DNA of 64,000 nt from CAYVBE01 sp964572825 (lineage in GTDB: Bacteria; Planctomycetota; Brocadiia; SM23-32), in assembly GCA_964572825.1 (NCBI GenBank), contig CAZNGS010000010.1, forward strand, positions 26,303 through 90,302, in the 5' to 3' direction. Below, one piece after another: positions 54,456 to 63,965 of this stretch; within the stretch, counting starts at the first letter, position 1, and every line of letters starts with the position of its first letter. The position numbers were made by a program, and so were the translations under genes. The notes beneath the pieces are model-generated. The model made no database searches. It saw only the letters and a list, made by a program, of their open reading frames with translations, and was not told the DNA's origin.

Positions 54456-57400
54456 ATGAGTCTGTGGACCCTCATCAAAGACAGCGTGTGCTACTACTGG
54501 CGCTCCAACCTGGCCGTGGTGATGGGCGTTGCCGTGGCCGTGGCAGTTCTTGTGGGATCGCTGCTGGTGGGCGATTCTGTGCGGGGCAGCCTGAGAGAGC
54601 TGGCGCTGCAGCGCCTGGGAGAAGTGGACCGGGTGCTGGTCGGTCCCGGTTTCTTCCGGGAGAAGCTCGCGGAGGACCTCAAGGCCCACCACGCCTTCAA
54701 AGAGGGGGCAGAGAGGGTGGTCTCCGCGTTGAGCGTCCGGGGGAGCGTGCGTAACCCCTCGTCGGATACCGTTGTGCCGCGGGTGGACCTGCTGGGCGTG
54801 CGCAGTGACTTCTGGCGGCTGCATGCGGGACCGGAGGTGAAACTGGAAGGTCGCCGGGTGGCCGTCAACGAAACCCTGGCGAAGGACGCGGGAGTCAACA
54901 GCGGCGACGGCATCATCATCAGCGTCGGCCGCCAGGGCACTGCTCCCAGGGAGAGCGCCTTCGGCCGGCGCGGGTTGGGGCATACTGTAAGCAGTCTCCG
55001 CGTGACCGTGGACCGGGTTCTGCCCGCCGAGGGAGCGGGTAAGTTCACGTTGCGGAACGACGAACCGATGCCGCGGACCGTGTTTGTCAACCTGGAGTGG
55101 TTGCAGAATCAGTTGGATCAGCGTGGGCGCGCCAACGTCATACTCATCGCGGAGCGGGGCGGAGAGCGGTCCAATTCAGGGAAGGCCGAGGCGTTCCGCA
55201 AGGCCCTGGAGGCCTCCGCGCGCGTGGCAGACTATGGCCTGCGGCTGGTCAGCAACCCCGAGGGCGGCTATCTCTCGCTGGAAAGCGACCGGCTTGTGCT
55301 GCCGCCGCGCATCGTCACCGCTGCCGAGGACGCGGCAAGGGCGGAATCCATGCCGGCGGCTCCGACATCCATCTATCTGGCGAATTCCATCCGGCCCGTG
55401 GCCGGGGCGGGCGCGGACCGTGAGGTACCGTATTCGGTGGTGGTCGGCCTGGACCCGGATCGTGATCCGCCATTGGGTCCAATGCCGATGCTGGGGGGGA
55501 ACACCCCGCCGGAGTTGGGGCCGCAGGACATTCTGCTGAACCGATGGACGGTCCGGAGGCTCGGGGTGGACGCGGGGGACCGGGTGGAGCTGAGCTATTA
55601 CGAGTGGTCGGCGTCCCGAGGGCTGGAAACGGCTGCCAGGCGGTTCACCGTGGCCGGGGTCGTGGCCATGGAAGGACCTGCCCTGGACCGCGGGCTCGTC
55701 CCCGAATACGAGGGGATCACGGACGCCGAGACCATGGGGGACTGGGACCCGCCTTTCCCGATCGAGTTCGACCGGATCGGGCCCGAGGACGACCAGTACT
55801 GGTCGGATTACCGCACGGCGCCGAAGGCATTCGTTGCGCCTTCTGTCGCCCGCCGGTTCTGGACCGGCGCGGGAGAGGACGAGCAGGGATGGGTGACGTC
55901 GGTTCGGCTCGGCCCGGGGGAGGGCGGCCTGCAGGCGGCGGCTGAGCGGTTCAGCCGCAGCTTCAAACGTCACATGCCGCCCCGGCAGTACGGACTGCAG
56001 TTCCTGCCGGTCAAGCAACAGGCTCTGGACGCCGCACAGGGATCCACGGACTTCAGGATGCTGTTCGTGTCGCTGAGTATGTTCCTCATCGCGGCCGCAG
56101 CGGTGCTGGTGGGATTGATGCTGCGGCTGACCATTCAGCGGCGGTCCGGTCAGTTCGGCATCCTGGAGGCGGTCGGATTCGGTTCCTCGCGCGCGTCGCG
56201 CGTTCTGCTGGGCGAGGCGGCCCTGCTGTCCGCGATCGGGGCGGTGGCCGGGGCTCCCGCCGGCGTCGGCTACGCGAGGGCCATCATATGGGCGCTCAAG
56301 ACGCGCTGGCAGGGCGTCATAGGCGAATTCCCGCTGGCGCTTCACGTTCACCCCTTCAGTGTGGTCGCCGGCACGCTGGGGGGAATGGCGGTGGCGCTGG
56401 TGGCCGTGTGGTGGGCGTTGCGCATGCTGGCCAAAACGCCCGCCCTGGACCTGCTGACGGGCTGGAGGGCGCTGGCGGCGCGTCCGCGCGGCAGAGTGGC
56501 CTCCCGCGCGCTGTGGGTCGGGATCGCCGCAGTGGGGCTGGCCGGCGCGTTGCTCGTGGCGTCCGGCGTGCTCGATCTGATCTCCACGACAGCCGCTTTC
56601 TTCGGCGGAGGCGCCGCTTTGCTGGTCGGGGTCCTCGGCCTCTTGCTCGCGTTTCTGGCTCGGCCCACCGTGCGCAGCCGTCGGGCACCCTCGCTGATGA
56701 CGCTGGCGTGGCGCGGGGGCGCGGAGAACTGGCTGCGCAGCCTGTTGACCATCGCTGTGCTTGCATGTGCCAGCTTCATCATAGTCACGGTGGCGGCGAA
56801 CCGACGGGCCACCGGCCGCATCGAGACGCGCAGCGTGGACTCGGGCGCCGGAGGCTTCAACCTGGTGGCCCGCTCGGCGCTGCCCATCTACCAGAACCTC
56901 GACACTCGCGAAGGGCGCCGGGAACTGGGCTTCCAGGACGAGAGTGCCTCCACGTTCGAGGACACCACCATTGTATCCCTGCGCGTCAGCGAAGGGGACG
57001 ACATCAGTTGTCTCAACCTCCAGCGGCCCACCAGGCCGCGGGTTGTGGGTATCCCGGACCGGCTTGTCGAAAGGGACGGCTTCCGGTTCGCGAAGCTGAC
57101 GGCGGGAAACGACGCGGCAGAAGACAACCCCTGGCATCTGCTGACCCGAGGGGCGGACGAGGAGGATGGGGCAGTGCCGGCATTCGCCGATGCGGCCAGC
57201 GCCCGGTGGATTCTGCACGTGGGCCTGGGAGACATCGTCGAGGTGCCCGGCCGGCGTGGCGAGACCGTCAGGCTCCGCCTGGTGGGCCTGTTGCGGCAGA
57301 GCATCCTTGCCAGTGAGCTCCTGGTGGTGGAAGAGCAGTTCGAGACCCGCATCGCGCGGGACGCGGGGTATCGCTACTTCCTTATCCGGACACCCGTGGG

Positions 57401-57887
57401 CAAACAATCGGCAGTGGCCGATGCGCTGCGGCGGAACCTGGGCAAGCTCGGACTCGACGTGGTCCCCACAGACCGGGTCCTGGCCCGCTACGGCCGGGTG
57501 CAGGACACCTACCTGGGCACGTTCTCCACGTTGGGAGGGCTGGGCCTTCTGCTGGGCACGCTGGGGATGGTCACGGTGCTTTTGCGGGGCGTCGTGGAGC
57601 GCCGGGCCGAGCTGGCCCTGCTGCTTGCACTGGGCTTTGGGAAGCGCCGGGTGGTCGGGTTGGTTATAATGGAGAATGGACTGTTGCTCGTGGCCGGGCT
57701 TCTGAGCGGGACTGTTGCCGCCCTGGTGGCGGTGGCACCGCATCTGGCATCGGGCGCCGCAGACGTGCGCTGGGGTTCACTGGTCGCCACGCTGGCGGCC
57801 TGTTTCTTGATTGGGCTGATCAGTTGCCTGATCGCCGCGACCGCTTCGGTGCGCAAGGAGTTGCTGTCGGCTCTGCGAAGGGAATAG
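54456..57887 (+). CDS. FtsX/MacB-type ABC transporter permease
   Basis: The product is about 1143 residues. The N-terminus has a helix (AVVMGVAVAVAVLVGSLLVG) and a large extracytoplasmic domain. Two groups of helices carry FtsX-like signatures (FLIAAAAVLVGLMLR, GILEAVGFGSS; TLGMVTVLLRGVVERRAELALLLALGFGKRR). It probably exports or extracts a lipophilic substrate across the cytoplasmic membrane. ATG 54456 is chosen over GTG 54444, with no strong ribosome-binding site at either. A 49-nt gap follows the ATPase stop. The substrate is inferred to be the locus product. Confidence 0.78.
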   Translation: MSLWTLIKDSVCYYWRSNLAVVMGVAVAVAVLVGSLLVGDSVRGSLRELALQRLGEVDRVLVGPGFFREKLAEDLKAHHAFKEGAERVVSALSVRGSVRNPSSDTVVPRVDLLGVRSDFWRLHAGPEVKLEGRRVAVNETLAKDAGVNSGDGIIISVGRQGTAPRESAFGRRGLGHTVSSLRVTVDRVLPAEGAGKFTLRNDEPMPRTVFVNLEWLQNQLDQRGRANVILIAERGGERSNSGKAEAFRKALEASARVADYGLRLVSNPEGGYLSLESDRLVLPPRIVTAAEDAARAESMPAAPTSIYLANSIRPVAGAGADREVPYSVVVGLDPDRDPPLGPMPMLGGNTPPELGPQDILLNRWTVRRLGVDAGDRVELSYYEWSASRGLETAARRFTVAGVVAMEGPALDRGLVPEYEGITDAETMGDWDPPFPIEFDRIGPEDDQYWSDYRTAPKAFVAPSVARRFWTGAGEDEQGWVTSVRLGPGEGGLQAAAERFSRSFKRHMPPRQYGLQFLPVKQQALDAAQGSTDFRMLFVSLSMFLIAAAAVLVGLMLRLTIQRRSGQFGILEAVGFGSSRASRVLLGEAALLSAIGAVAGAPAGVGYARAIIWALKTRWQGVIGEFPLALHVHPFSVVAGTLGGMAVALVAVWWALRMLAKTPALDLLTGWRALAARPRGRVASRALWVGIAAVGLAGALLVASGVLDLISTTAAFFGGGAALLVGVLGLLLAFLARPTVRSRRAPSLMTLAWRGGAENWLRSLLTIAVLACASFIIVTVAANRRATGRIETRSVDSGAGGFNLVARSALPIYQNLDTREGRRELGFQDESASTFEDTTIVSLRVSEGDDISCLNLQRPTRPRVVGIPDRLVERDGFRFAKLTAGNDAAEDNPWHLLTRGADEEDGAVPAFADAASARWILHVGLGDIVEVPGRRGETVRLRLVGLLRQSILASELLVVEEQFETRIARDAGYRYFLIRTPVGKQSAVADALRRNLGKLGLDVVPTDRVLARYGRVQDTYLGTFSTLGGLGLLLGTLGMVTVLLRGVVERRAELALLLALGFGKRRVVGLVIMENGLLLVAGLLSGTVAALVAVAPHLASGAADVRWGSLVATLAACFLIGLISCLIAATASVRKELLSALRRE

Positions 57888-57892
57888 GGGCA

Positions 57893-59077
57893 ATGGGCGG
57901 AAACCGAAATGAGCGGATTGGCATGGGCTGCCGGGCCGGGGTGGCGTTTCTGCTGCTGGTGCTGCCCGTGACTGCCTGCGGGGCGGCGGAAGAAGATCCT
58001 CCGCCGAACTGGCGGATGTTCCGCGGAGACGCCCACCAGACCGGCGTGGCACGGTGCGACCTGCCGGCGGAACTGGACCTGCTTTGGGCCTTCGATACGG
58101 GCGCGGCACTGCGCTCGACGGCCGCCGTTGTGGACGGCACGGTCTACGTGGGAACGGACGATTCGGAGTTGTTGGCCCTGGACCTGGCAACCGGAGAGAT
58201 CCTGTGGAGATACAAGATGGAGGGCCCCGTCGAGGCTTCTCCCGGGGTTGCGGAGGGGCGCGTCTACGTGGGGGACATATCCGGGTTTTTCCACGCCGTT
58301 GACGCCCGGACTGGTAAGGGGCTCTGGAAATATGAAACGTACGATAAGATCGTTTCCTCTGCCAACTTCGTGAATGGGGCGGTTCTCTTTGGCTCCTACG
58401 ACGGGGGGCTGTATTGCCTGGACGGCAAGACGGGCGAGCTGAAGTGGAAGTATGGAATCCCCGCTCCGGTTCACTGCAGTCCCTGTGTGGCAGGGGGCAA
58501 GACCTTTGTGGCGGGCTGCGACGGGGTGCTGCACGTGGTGGACGTGCGAACGGGCGAACAGGTGGCTGAGGTCGACGCCGGCGCGAGGGTCGCGGCCTCG
58601 CCCGCCTACAACGGGGAATACGTCTTCCTGGCCACCTTTGAAGGGGACATGACGGCCCTGGACCCGGTTATGGGAGAAACGCTCTGGCGGGTGACTCCGG
58701 AGTCCGCCGGGGGCATCACCTATTCCTCGCCGGCCGTGTCGGGGGGCCTCGTCGTGTTCGGCGGAGGAGACGGCGTCATCCGGGCGTTGACCGCCGAGAA
58801 GGGAGAAGATAAGTGGCGCTACAGGACGCGGGCCGAGGTGGACGGCTCCCCCGTCATCGTGGGCGATCGCGTGTTCGTGGGCAGCGGCGACGGCAACCTC
58901 TACGCATTCCGCCTGTCGGACGGCCGGAAGGCCTGGACTTTCGAGACGGGCGCCGGCATCACCGCTTCGGCGGCCGTGGGAGAGGGTCGGTTGATTATCG
59001 GTGCCATGGACGGTGCGCTGTACTGCTTTGGCGAAAACGACGAATCTTCCGGCGACGGAAGGACCCAACCTGACTGA
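57893..59077 (+). CDS. PQQ-type beta-propeller protein with export signal
   Basis: The product is 394 residues. It has a signal ending in a lipobox-like PVTACG and eight or so PQQ/BamB blades (YVGTDDSELLALDLATGEILWRY and similar repeats at about 40-residue intervals). BamB-like propellers act as scaffolds, not enzymes. It starts 5 nt after the permease stop, so it may be co-transcribed with the isoprenoid locus. Confidence 0.72.
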   Translation: MGGNRNERIGMGCRAGVAFLLLVLPVTACGAAEEDPPPNWRMFRGDAHQTGVARCDLPAELDLLWAFDTGAALRSTAAVVDGTVYVGTDDSELLALDLATGEILWRYKMEGPVEASPGVAEGRVYVGDISGFFHAVDARTGKGLWKYETYDKIVSSANFVNGAVLFGSYDGGLYCLDGKTGELKWKYGIPAPVHCSPCVAGGKTFVAGCDGVLHVVDVRTGEQVAEVDAGARVAASPAYNGEYVFLATFEGDMTALDPVMGETLWRVTPESAGGITYSSPAVSGGLVVFGGGDGVIRALTAEKGEDKWRYRTRAEVDGSPVIVGDRVFVGSGDGNLYAFRLSDGRKAWTFETGAGITASAAVGEGRLIIGAMDGALYCFGENDESSGDGRTQPD

Positions 59078-59093
59078 CTCTGGGTGTGGCGGT

Positions 59094-60497
59094 GTGAAGG
59101 GCAGAACGAAAGTCATAGCGGTCCCGCTGGCCTTTGCGGTCCTCTGCAGCGCGGCCGTCGCAATCTGGGTGGCCAGCTCGCGCCCGACGGGTGTTGAAGA
59201 GCGCCTTCCGGGTCAGACGGGCCAGGTGCCCGGCCTGGAGCGTCCTACGGCGACTGAGGCGAAGAACACCGGCACGCTCGTCGCCGGAGAGGGCGAGCCC
59301 GTCGAGGATGCCGGGCTCTGGCCCGAATTCCGCGGCCCCGACGGGACGAACATCGCCCGTGACGCGAAGGGGCTGGCCAGGGAATGGGCTGACGGCGAAC
59401 CGAAGAAGCTGTGGGAGATCGCCGTCGGCGAGGGACACGCGGGCGCCGCCGTGCATAACGGACGGGTCTATCTGGTGGACTACGACAGGGAGAAGGAGGA
59501 GGACGCCATCCGCTGCCTCTCCCCGCAGGACGGCTCGGAGATCTGGCGCTACACCTATTCGGTGAAGATCAAGCGCAACCACGGCATGTCCCGGACGGTG
59601 CCAGCGGTCAACGACGATTACCTCGTGGCGCTGGGGCCGAAATGCCACGTTCACTGCCTGGACGCGACGACCGGCGAGCTGGTGTGGAAGATGGACCTGG
59701 TCGAGCAGTTCGGGACCACCGTGCCGCCCTGGTATGCCGGGCAGTGCCCCATAATCGAGGGCAACCGCGTGATACTCGCGCCGGGCGCCGATCCCCTGAT
59801 GATGGCCGTCGAGCTGGCGACCGGCGAGATACTCTGGCGCACTCCCAACCCCGGCGACTGGGGAATGACCCACTCCTCAATTGCAACCATGGACTACAAC
59901 GGCAGCCGCCAGTACGTTTACTGCACCACCAGGGGCGTGGTGGGCGTTTCGGCTGACAACGGGGAACTGCTCTGGACCAAGCCCGACTGGAAGATTGCCA
60001 TAGCCAACGTGCCCACGCCGATCGTGGTGGGTGACGACCGGATACTGTTCTCCGGCGGCTACAAGAGCGGTTGCGTCATGGTGCGGCTGAAGGGAGAGGG
60101 CACTGACATCGAGACCGAGGAGATCTTCCGGCTGGATTTCAAGACTTTCGGCGCAGAGCAGCAGACACCGATCCTCTACGAGAACCACATATATGGCGTC
60201 ATACCCTCCGGCGAGCTGGCGTGCCTCGACCTGGAGGGAAACCGGTTGTGGACCAGCGGCAGGGCAAAGCGCTTCGGGCTGGGACCCTACCTGCTCGCCG
60301 ACGGCCTGATTTTCGTCCTTCACGACCAGGAGTGTACCCTGCACGTCGTCGAGGCCACACCGGAGGAATACCGTGAGCTGGCTTCGGCGCAGGTGTTGGA
60401 AGCGCACGACGCGTGGGGTCCGATGGCCATGGCGGACGGTCGCCTGATCCTGCGGAGCCTCACCAAGATGGTTTGCCTGCAAGTGCCTGCAGGTTAG
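59094..60497 (+). CDS. membrane-anchored PQQ-type beta-propeller protein
   Basis: The product is 467 residues, starting at GTG 59094 (weak ribosome-binding site). An N-terminal helix (VIAVPLAFAVLCSAAVAIWVASS) probably anchors it or is a signal. The body has WPEFRGPDGTN, a typical opening of these proteins, and blades such as VYLVDYDREKEEDAIRCLS, DATTGELVWKM and SADNGELLWTK. It follows the previous propeller gene by 16 nt. No catalytic residues can be assigned. Confidence 0.72.
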   Translation: MKGRTKVIAVPLAFAVLCSAAVAIWVASSRPTGVEERLPGQTGQVPGLERPTATEAKNTGTLVAGEGEPVEDAGLWPEFRGPDGTNIARDAKGLAREWADGEPKKLWEIAVGEGHAGAAVHNGRVYLVDYDREKEEDAIRCLSPQDGSEIWRYTYSVKIKRNHGMSRTVPAVNDDYLVALGPKCHVHCLDATTGELVWKMDLVEQFGTTVPPWYAGQCPIIEGNRVILAPGADPLMMAVELATGEILWRTPNPGDWGMTHSSIATMDYNGSRQYVYCTTRGVVGVSADNGELLWTKPDWKIAIANVPTPIVVGDDRILFSGGYKSGCVMVRLKGEGTDIETEEIFRLDFKTFGAEQQTPILYENHIYGVIPSGELACLDLEGNRLWTSGRAKRFGLGPYLLADGLIFVLHDQECTLHVVEATPEEYRELASAQVLEAHDAWGPMAMADGRLILRSLTKMVCLQVPAG

Positions 60498-60633
60498 CGT
60501 GTTAAGGTCCGGATTCCCGCGCCGGGTCCTGCGCTGAGTTGCGGCAATTGCGGGGAGTGCCTTACACTGTATGTTGGAGGATTGAGAACATTTTGCGGGC
60601 GCAACGATAGCCCGTGCACTCCAAAGAGGGAAC

Positions 60634-61665
60634 ATGAAGATCCATACCGTCCAGAGCAGTCTGACAGCGAAGGCATCAGTCGGCACTCTGTGCCTTGCGG
60701 TGCTTGCTTTGCTGGCGGCTTTCGCCGGCGGCTGCAAGCCGAACGAGGCCCCGGAGGCGAATCCCTGGGTGAGCCCGAAAGAGGCGAAGAGAACGCTGCC
60801 GATCTGCCCGGAAGGCGGAACCGAGTTGACCTATCGGCTTGAGAATTCCTTTCCGAGCGGTCTGAGCAGGTTGCACGGTTTGGCTCTCGGCCCGGCCGGC
60901 AGGCTGTACGCGGCCGGCGAGGGCGGCGTCAAAGTGATGCAACCGGGCGGCGAACTCCTGGCGGAATGGGCGACACCGGCGCCGGCCACCTGTGTGGCTG
61001 TCGGCGAGGACGGAAAGGTTTACGTCGGGCTTAAGACATCGGTGGTCGTCTACGATGAGAACGGAGAAGAGACCGACAGATGGGACTACGAGGGCAAGGG
61101 CGGTGGCAGATTCAGCTACGTGAAGGGCATCGCCGTTGCCGGCATCAACGTCTTCGTGGCCGATGCGGGCAACCGCTGCGTGCACCGGTTCGCGATGGAT
61201 GGCGATTTCATCTGTGCGATCGGTGAACGCGAACCGGGCGGCGGGAACCCCGGTCTCGTCTGCCCCAGCCCGTATCTGGACTGTGTGGTGGGCGCCGACG
61301 AGCGGCTTCACGTGACCAATCCGGGGCGGCTGCGCGTGGAGACCTACGATTTCAATGGGAATCTGATGCGTTTCTGGGGCCAGTCGGGCCTCCGGCCGCG
61401 GCAGTTCATCGGCTGCTGTAATCCCACGAACGTGGCGCTGCTCCCGGGCGGGCAGTTTGTGACCGCGGAGAAGGAGACGCCGCGGGTGAAGGTGTACAGC
61501 GTCGACGGCGAGTTGCTGGCGTGCCTGGGGCCGAAACACTTTTCCCCCGAGGCCGCCGGGCTGGACCTGGCGACGGACTCGGACGGGCGCATCTACGTGG
61601 CGGACCCCGCCAGCAATGAGATCCTGGTATTTGGGCCGGCGGGAGGGAGGGGAAACGATGAGTGA
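60634..61665 (+). CDS. NHL-repeat propeller lipoprotein
   Basis: The product is 343 residues with a lipobox FAGGC (about residue 34) and NHL-type repeats (LHGLALGPAGRLYAAGEGG, VKGIAVAGINVFVADAGNRCVHRF, NVALLPGGQFVTAEK, GLDLATDSDGRIYVADPASNEILVF). It begins a tightly packed set with Fe-S genes. Such lipoproteins occur beside NapGH-like modules in planctomycetes and may sit on the outer membrane or periplasmic face. The upstream 136-nt gap has only weak promoter-like boxes. Confidence 0.75.
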   Translation: MKIHTVQSSLTAKASVGTLCLAVLALLAAFAGGCKPNEAPEANPWVSPKEAKRTLPICPEGGTELTYRLENSFPSGLSRLHGLALGPAGRLYAAGEGGVKVMQPGGELLAEWATPAPATCVAVGEDGKVYVGLKTSVVVYDENGEETDRWDYEGKGGGRFSYVKGIAVAGINVFVADAGNRCVHRFAMDGDFICAIGEREPGGGNPGLVCPSPYLDCVVGADERLHVTNPGRLRVETYDFNGNLMRFWGQSGLRPRQFIGCCNPTNVALLPGGQFVTAEKETPRVKVYSVDGELLACLGPKHFSPEAAGLDLATDSDGRIYVADPASNEILVFGPAGGRGNDE

Positions 61666-62008
61666 TGATGGCTCGGAGGTCGAAGGAATGGAAGAGCACG
61701 CACGGAATTCTGCCGGGGACGGAGGCATCTCCCGGCGCGCGTTGCTGCGCGGCGTGGGGCCGGTCGGGGTGCTGGGCGCCCTGATCGGGTTCACCGCACA
61801 TGCCGGTTGGCGCGCCGTCCGGCACGGACGAATCTTCCGGGCCGGCGGTCCTGCCCCGGTGTGCGCGGGATGTCAGGAACTGAACAGGTGCGCGTTGCCG
61901 GAGGCCGAAAGCGCCCGTCGCGCGCTGTTCGAAGCCGAGCGAAAGCGCACTTCCGGCAAGGCAACCACGCGGATTGACTGCCCTTACGGCGGGCGGAGCA
62001 ATGGCTGA
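61658..62008 (+). CDS. small Tat-exported Fe-S-like protein
   Basis: The product is 116 residues with a Tat-type start (ISRRALLRGVGPVGVLGAL) and a few cysteines (CAGCQELNRC and a later CPYGG) that could hold one cluster. It starts at ATG 61658, overlapping the NHL gene stop by 8 nt, and its end overlaps the next gene. The function is unknown; it probably belongs with the neighbouring electron-transfer proteins. Confidence 0.6.
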   Translation: MSDDGSEVEGMEEHARNSAGDGGISRRALLRGVGPVGVLGALIGFTAHAGWRAVRHGRIFRAGGPAPVCAGCQELNRCALPEAESARRALFEAERKRTSGKATTRIDCPYGGRSNG

Positions 62009-62600
62009 CGACACTACGAAAGACCAGGGCCTGACCCGGCGCCAGTTTCTGGACAGCGTCGGGCGAGGCACGTGCCTGCTGGCCGTCGGCATGGTGGGTG
62101 GCGTGGCCGCCCTCAAGTCCCGAGGCGAGGACTACGTCTGGCAGATTGACCCGTTCAAGTGTACCCAGTGCGGTCGTTGCGCCACCAATTGCGTCCTGGA
62201 CACCTCGGCCGTCAAGTGCGTGCACAACTTCGAGATGTGCGGCTATTGCCGGCTCTGCTTTGGCTTCTTCCAGACCAACCCCGTCGAGCTGAACACGGGC
62301 GCGGAGAACCAGATGTGCCCGCTGGGCGCCATCGAGCGCAGATTCGTCGAGGACCCCTATCATCAGTACGTCATCAACGAGGAGCTGTGTAACGGGTGCG
62401 GCAAGTGCGTGGAAGGGTGCGAAACGTTCGGCAACGGCGCGCTTTACCTTCAGGTGCGTCACAACCTGTGCCTGAACTGCAACGAGTGCGCCATCGCAGA
62501 GGCATGCCCGGCCGATGCCTACATCCGGCTGCCCGCCTCCGATCCCTATGTGACCAAGATAGATGGGCCGGAGGCCCTTGCCAGGCGGCTGAGTGAGTGA
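62001..62600 (+). CDS. NapG-like Tat-exported ferredoxin with four clusters
   Basis: The product is 199 residues. A twin-arginine signal (TRRQFLDSVG) is followed by four cysteine groups: 54-57-60-64, 73-80-83-86, 130-133-136-140 and 157-160-163-169, a NapG/NrfC-type arrangement. It passes electrons in the periplasm, probably from the membrane protein encoded next. It overlaps the preceding gene by 8 nt. Confidence 0.8.
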   Translation: MADDTTKDQGLTRRQFLDSVGRGTCLLAVGMVGGVAALKSRGEDYVWQIDPFKCTQCGRCATNCVLDTSAVKCVHNFEMCGYCRLCFGFFQTNPVELNTGAENQMCPLGAIERRFVEDPYHQYVINEELCNGCGKCVEGCETFGNGALYLQVRHNLCLNCNECAIAEACPADAYIRLPASDPYVTKIDGPEALARRLSE

Positions 62601-62669
62601 TATCTGCCTGTTCGCCGGCACGGCGCAGGAGCAGGGCTCTACCTTTTTACCTTTGATCTGAAGCAGACG

Positions 62670-63524
62670 GTGGCCCGACGCCTCACGACAATCCTGATGA
62701 TCGCCTTGCCCCTGCTGGTGGTTTCGAGCGCGGTGGGCGCGTTGCGGTTTCCGCCGCCGGACTTTGAGACCGGCTACGAAATGCCGCACATGACGCGGCC
62801 GCTGGCGCGGGCGCAGTGGCGGGAGACGATGGACGTGGTGGTTCTGGCGGGCGCGCTGTCGATGGGCGCATATCTGGCGCTCTGGCGGCGCAGCCGCACG
62901 GGCATGTTGGGACTGGCGATTTTCTCGCTGGCCTACTTCGGGTTCTACCGGGGCGGATGTGTCTGTCCCATCGGGGCCATTCAGAACGTGTCGCTGGCGG
63001 TGGCCGATTCGTCCTACGTTCTGCCCTTCACCGTGGCGCTGTTCTTCGTGCTGCCGCTGGTGTTTGCCGCGCTGTTCGGCCGGGTTTTCTGCGCGGGCGT
63101 ATGTCCGCTTGGTGCGATACAGGAAGTCGTGCTCATAAAGCCAGTCAAGGTGCCTGATTGGCTGGAAGAGGGCCTGCGGGTGCTGCCGCTGCTCTACCTG
63201 GGGGTGGCTGTGCTCTATGCTGTTACCGATACGGCATTTGTGATCTGTCGGTTCGATCCCTTCGTGTCCTTCTTCCGGCTTAACGGTCGATTTCTGATTC
63301 TGGTTGGCGGCGGGATAGTGCTGGCCATCAGCACCTTCGTCGGCCGACCGTATTGCCGCTTCCTCTGTCCGTACGCGCCGCTTCTGGCGGTGATATCCCG
63401 GTTTTCCTGGAAGCGGGCCAACATCACCCCGCACGAGTGCGTGAACTGCACGCTGTGCGACGATGCGTGTCCCTTCGGTGCCATCAAGCGACCCACTCCG
63501 GCGAAAGTGAGCCCCAGCCTATGA
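62670..63524 (+). CDS. NapH/NosR-like membrane Fe-S protein
   Basis: The product is 284 residues with about four to six hydrophobic helices. Cys motifs of NapH type are present (CVCPIGA, CAGVCPLGA, CRFLCPYAP) plus a C-terminal ferredoxin CVNCTLCDDACPFGA. NapH-like proteins oxidise quinol and pass electrons to NapG. GTG 62670 is the likely start; no clear ribosome-binding site precedes it. The downstream gene overlaps by ATGA. Confidence 0.8.
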   Translation: MARRLTTILMIALPLLVVSSAVGALRFPPPDFETGYEMPHMTRPLARAQWRETMDVVVLAGALSMGAYLALWRRSRTGMLGLAIFSLAYFGFYRGGCVCPIGAIQNVSLAVADSSYVLPFTVALFFVLPLVFAALFGRVFCAGVCPLGAIQEVVLIKPVKVPDWLEEGLRVLPLLYLGVAVLYAVTDTAFVICRFDPFVSFFRLNGRFLILVGGGIVLAISTFVGRPYCRFLCPYAPLLAVISRFSWKRANITPHECVNCTLCDDACPFGAIKRPTPAKVSPSL

Positions 63525-63949
63525 AGAAGTTCGCTTTCATCCTGTTGTTCATCTTGCCCGTGGTGGGAGGGCTGTGCGGATACGGCGCGGGGCCTTTCCT
63601 GGCGCGGGCACACTGGAAGGTCCGCCTGGCCCGGCGGATCGCCCGCGAGGATGCGCAGGGACTCACCGAACGGACGAAGGAAAGCGAGGCCTTCCGCGAG
63701 ACAGGCGAATCGACGGAAGAACTCTACGAGGAGGCCGGCGCTATCCAGAACACCATGCGCGTCGGCGGAACGCTGCTGGGCGTCTGGTTCGGGCTGGTCA
63801 CAGCGGCAAAGCTCAACGGCCTGTCCTGGGACCGAAGGCGAGAGACCTATGAGATCAACCATGCCCGATGCGTAGCCTGCGCGAGGTGTTTCGAGGTGTG
63901 CCCATTCGAAAGAGACAGGCGTCAGGAACAGGCGCGGTGGCAGTCCTGA
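63521..63949 (+). CDS. small membrane protein with one 4Fe-4S motif
   Basis: The product is 142 residues with an N-terminal helix (FILLFILPVVGGLCGYGAG), a charged helical middle, a second hydrophobic segment and a C-terminal CVACARCFEVCPFE motif. ATG 63521 overlaps the previous stop as ATGA. It would extend the electron-transfer chain of this module. The family is unnamed to me. Confidence 0.65.
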   Translation: MKKFAFILLFILPVVGGLCGYGAGPFLARAHWKVRLARRIAREDAQGLTERTKESEAFRETGESTEELYEEAGAIQNTMRVGGTLLGVWFGLVTAAKLNGLSWDRRRETYEINHARCVACARCFEVCPFERDRRQEQARWQS

Positions 63950-63965
63950 ATAGGAGTTCACAAAG

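Noticed and set aside
55176..57743. Long minus-strand open frame opposite the ABC permease
   Set aside because: Gln/Arg/His-rich translation typical of an antisense shadow; the permease frame has membrane helices and FtsX-like signatures.
60539..60568. TTGCGG-N18-TACACT as a promoter for the NHL gene
   Set aside because: Only three of six -35 positions match; it does not stand out from chance in this gap.
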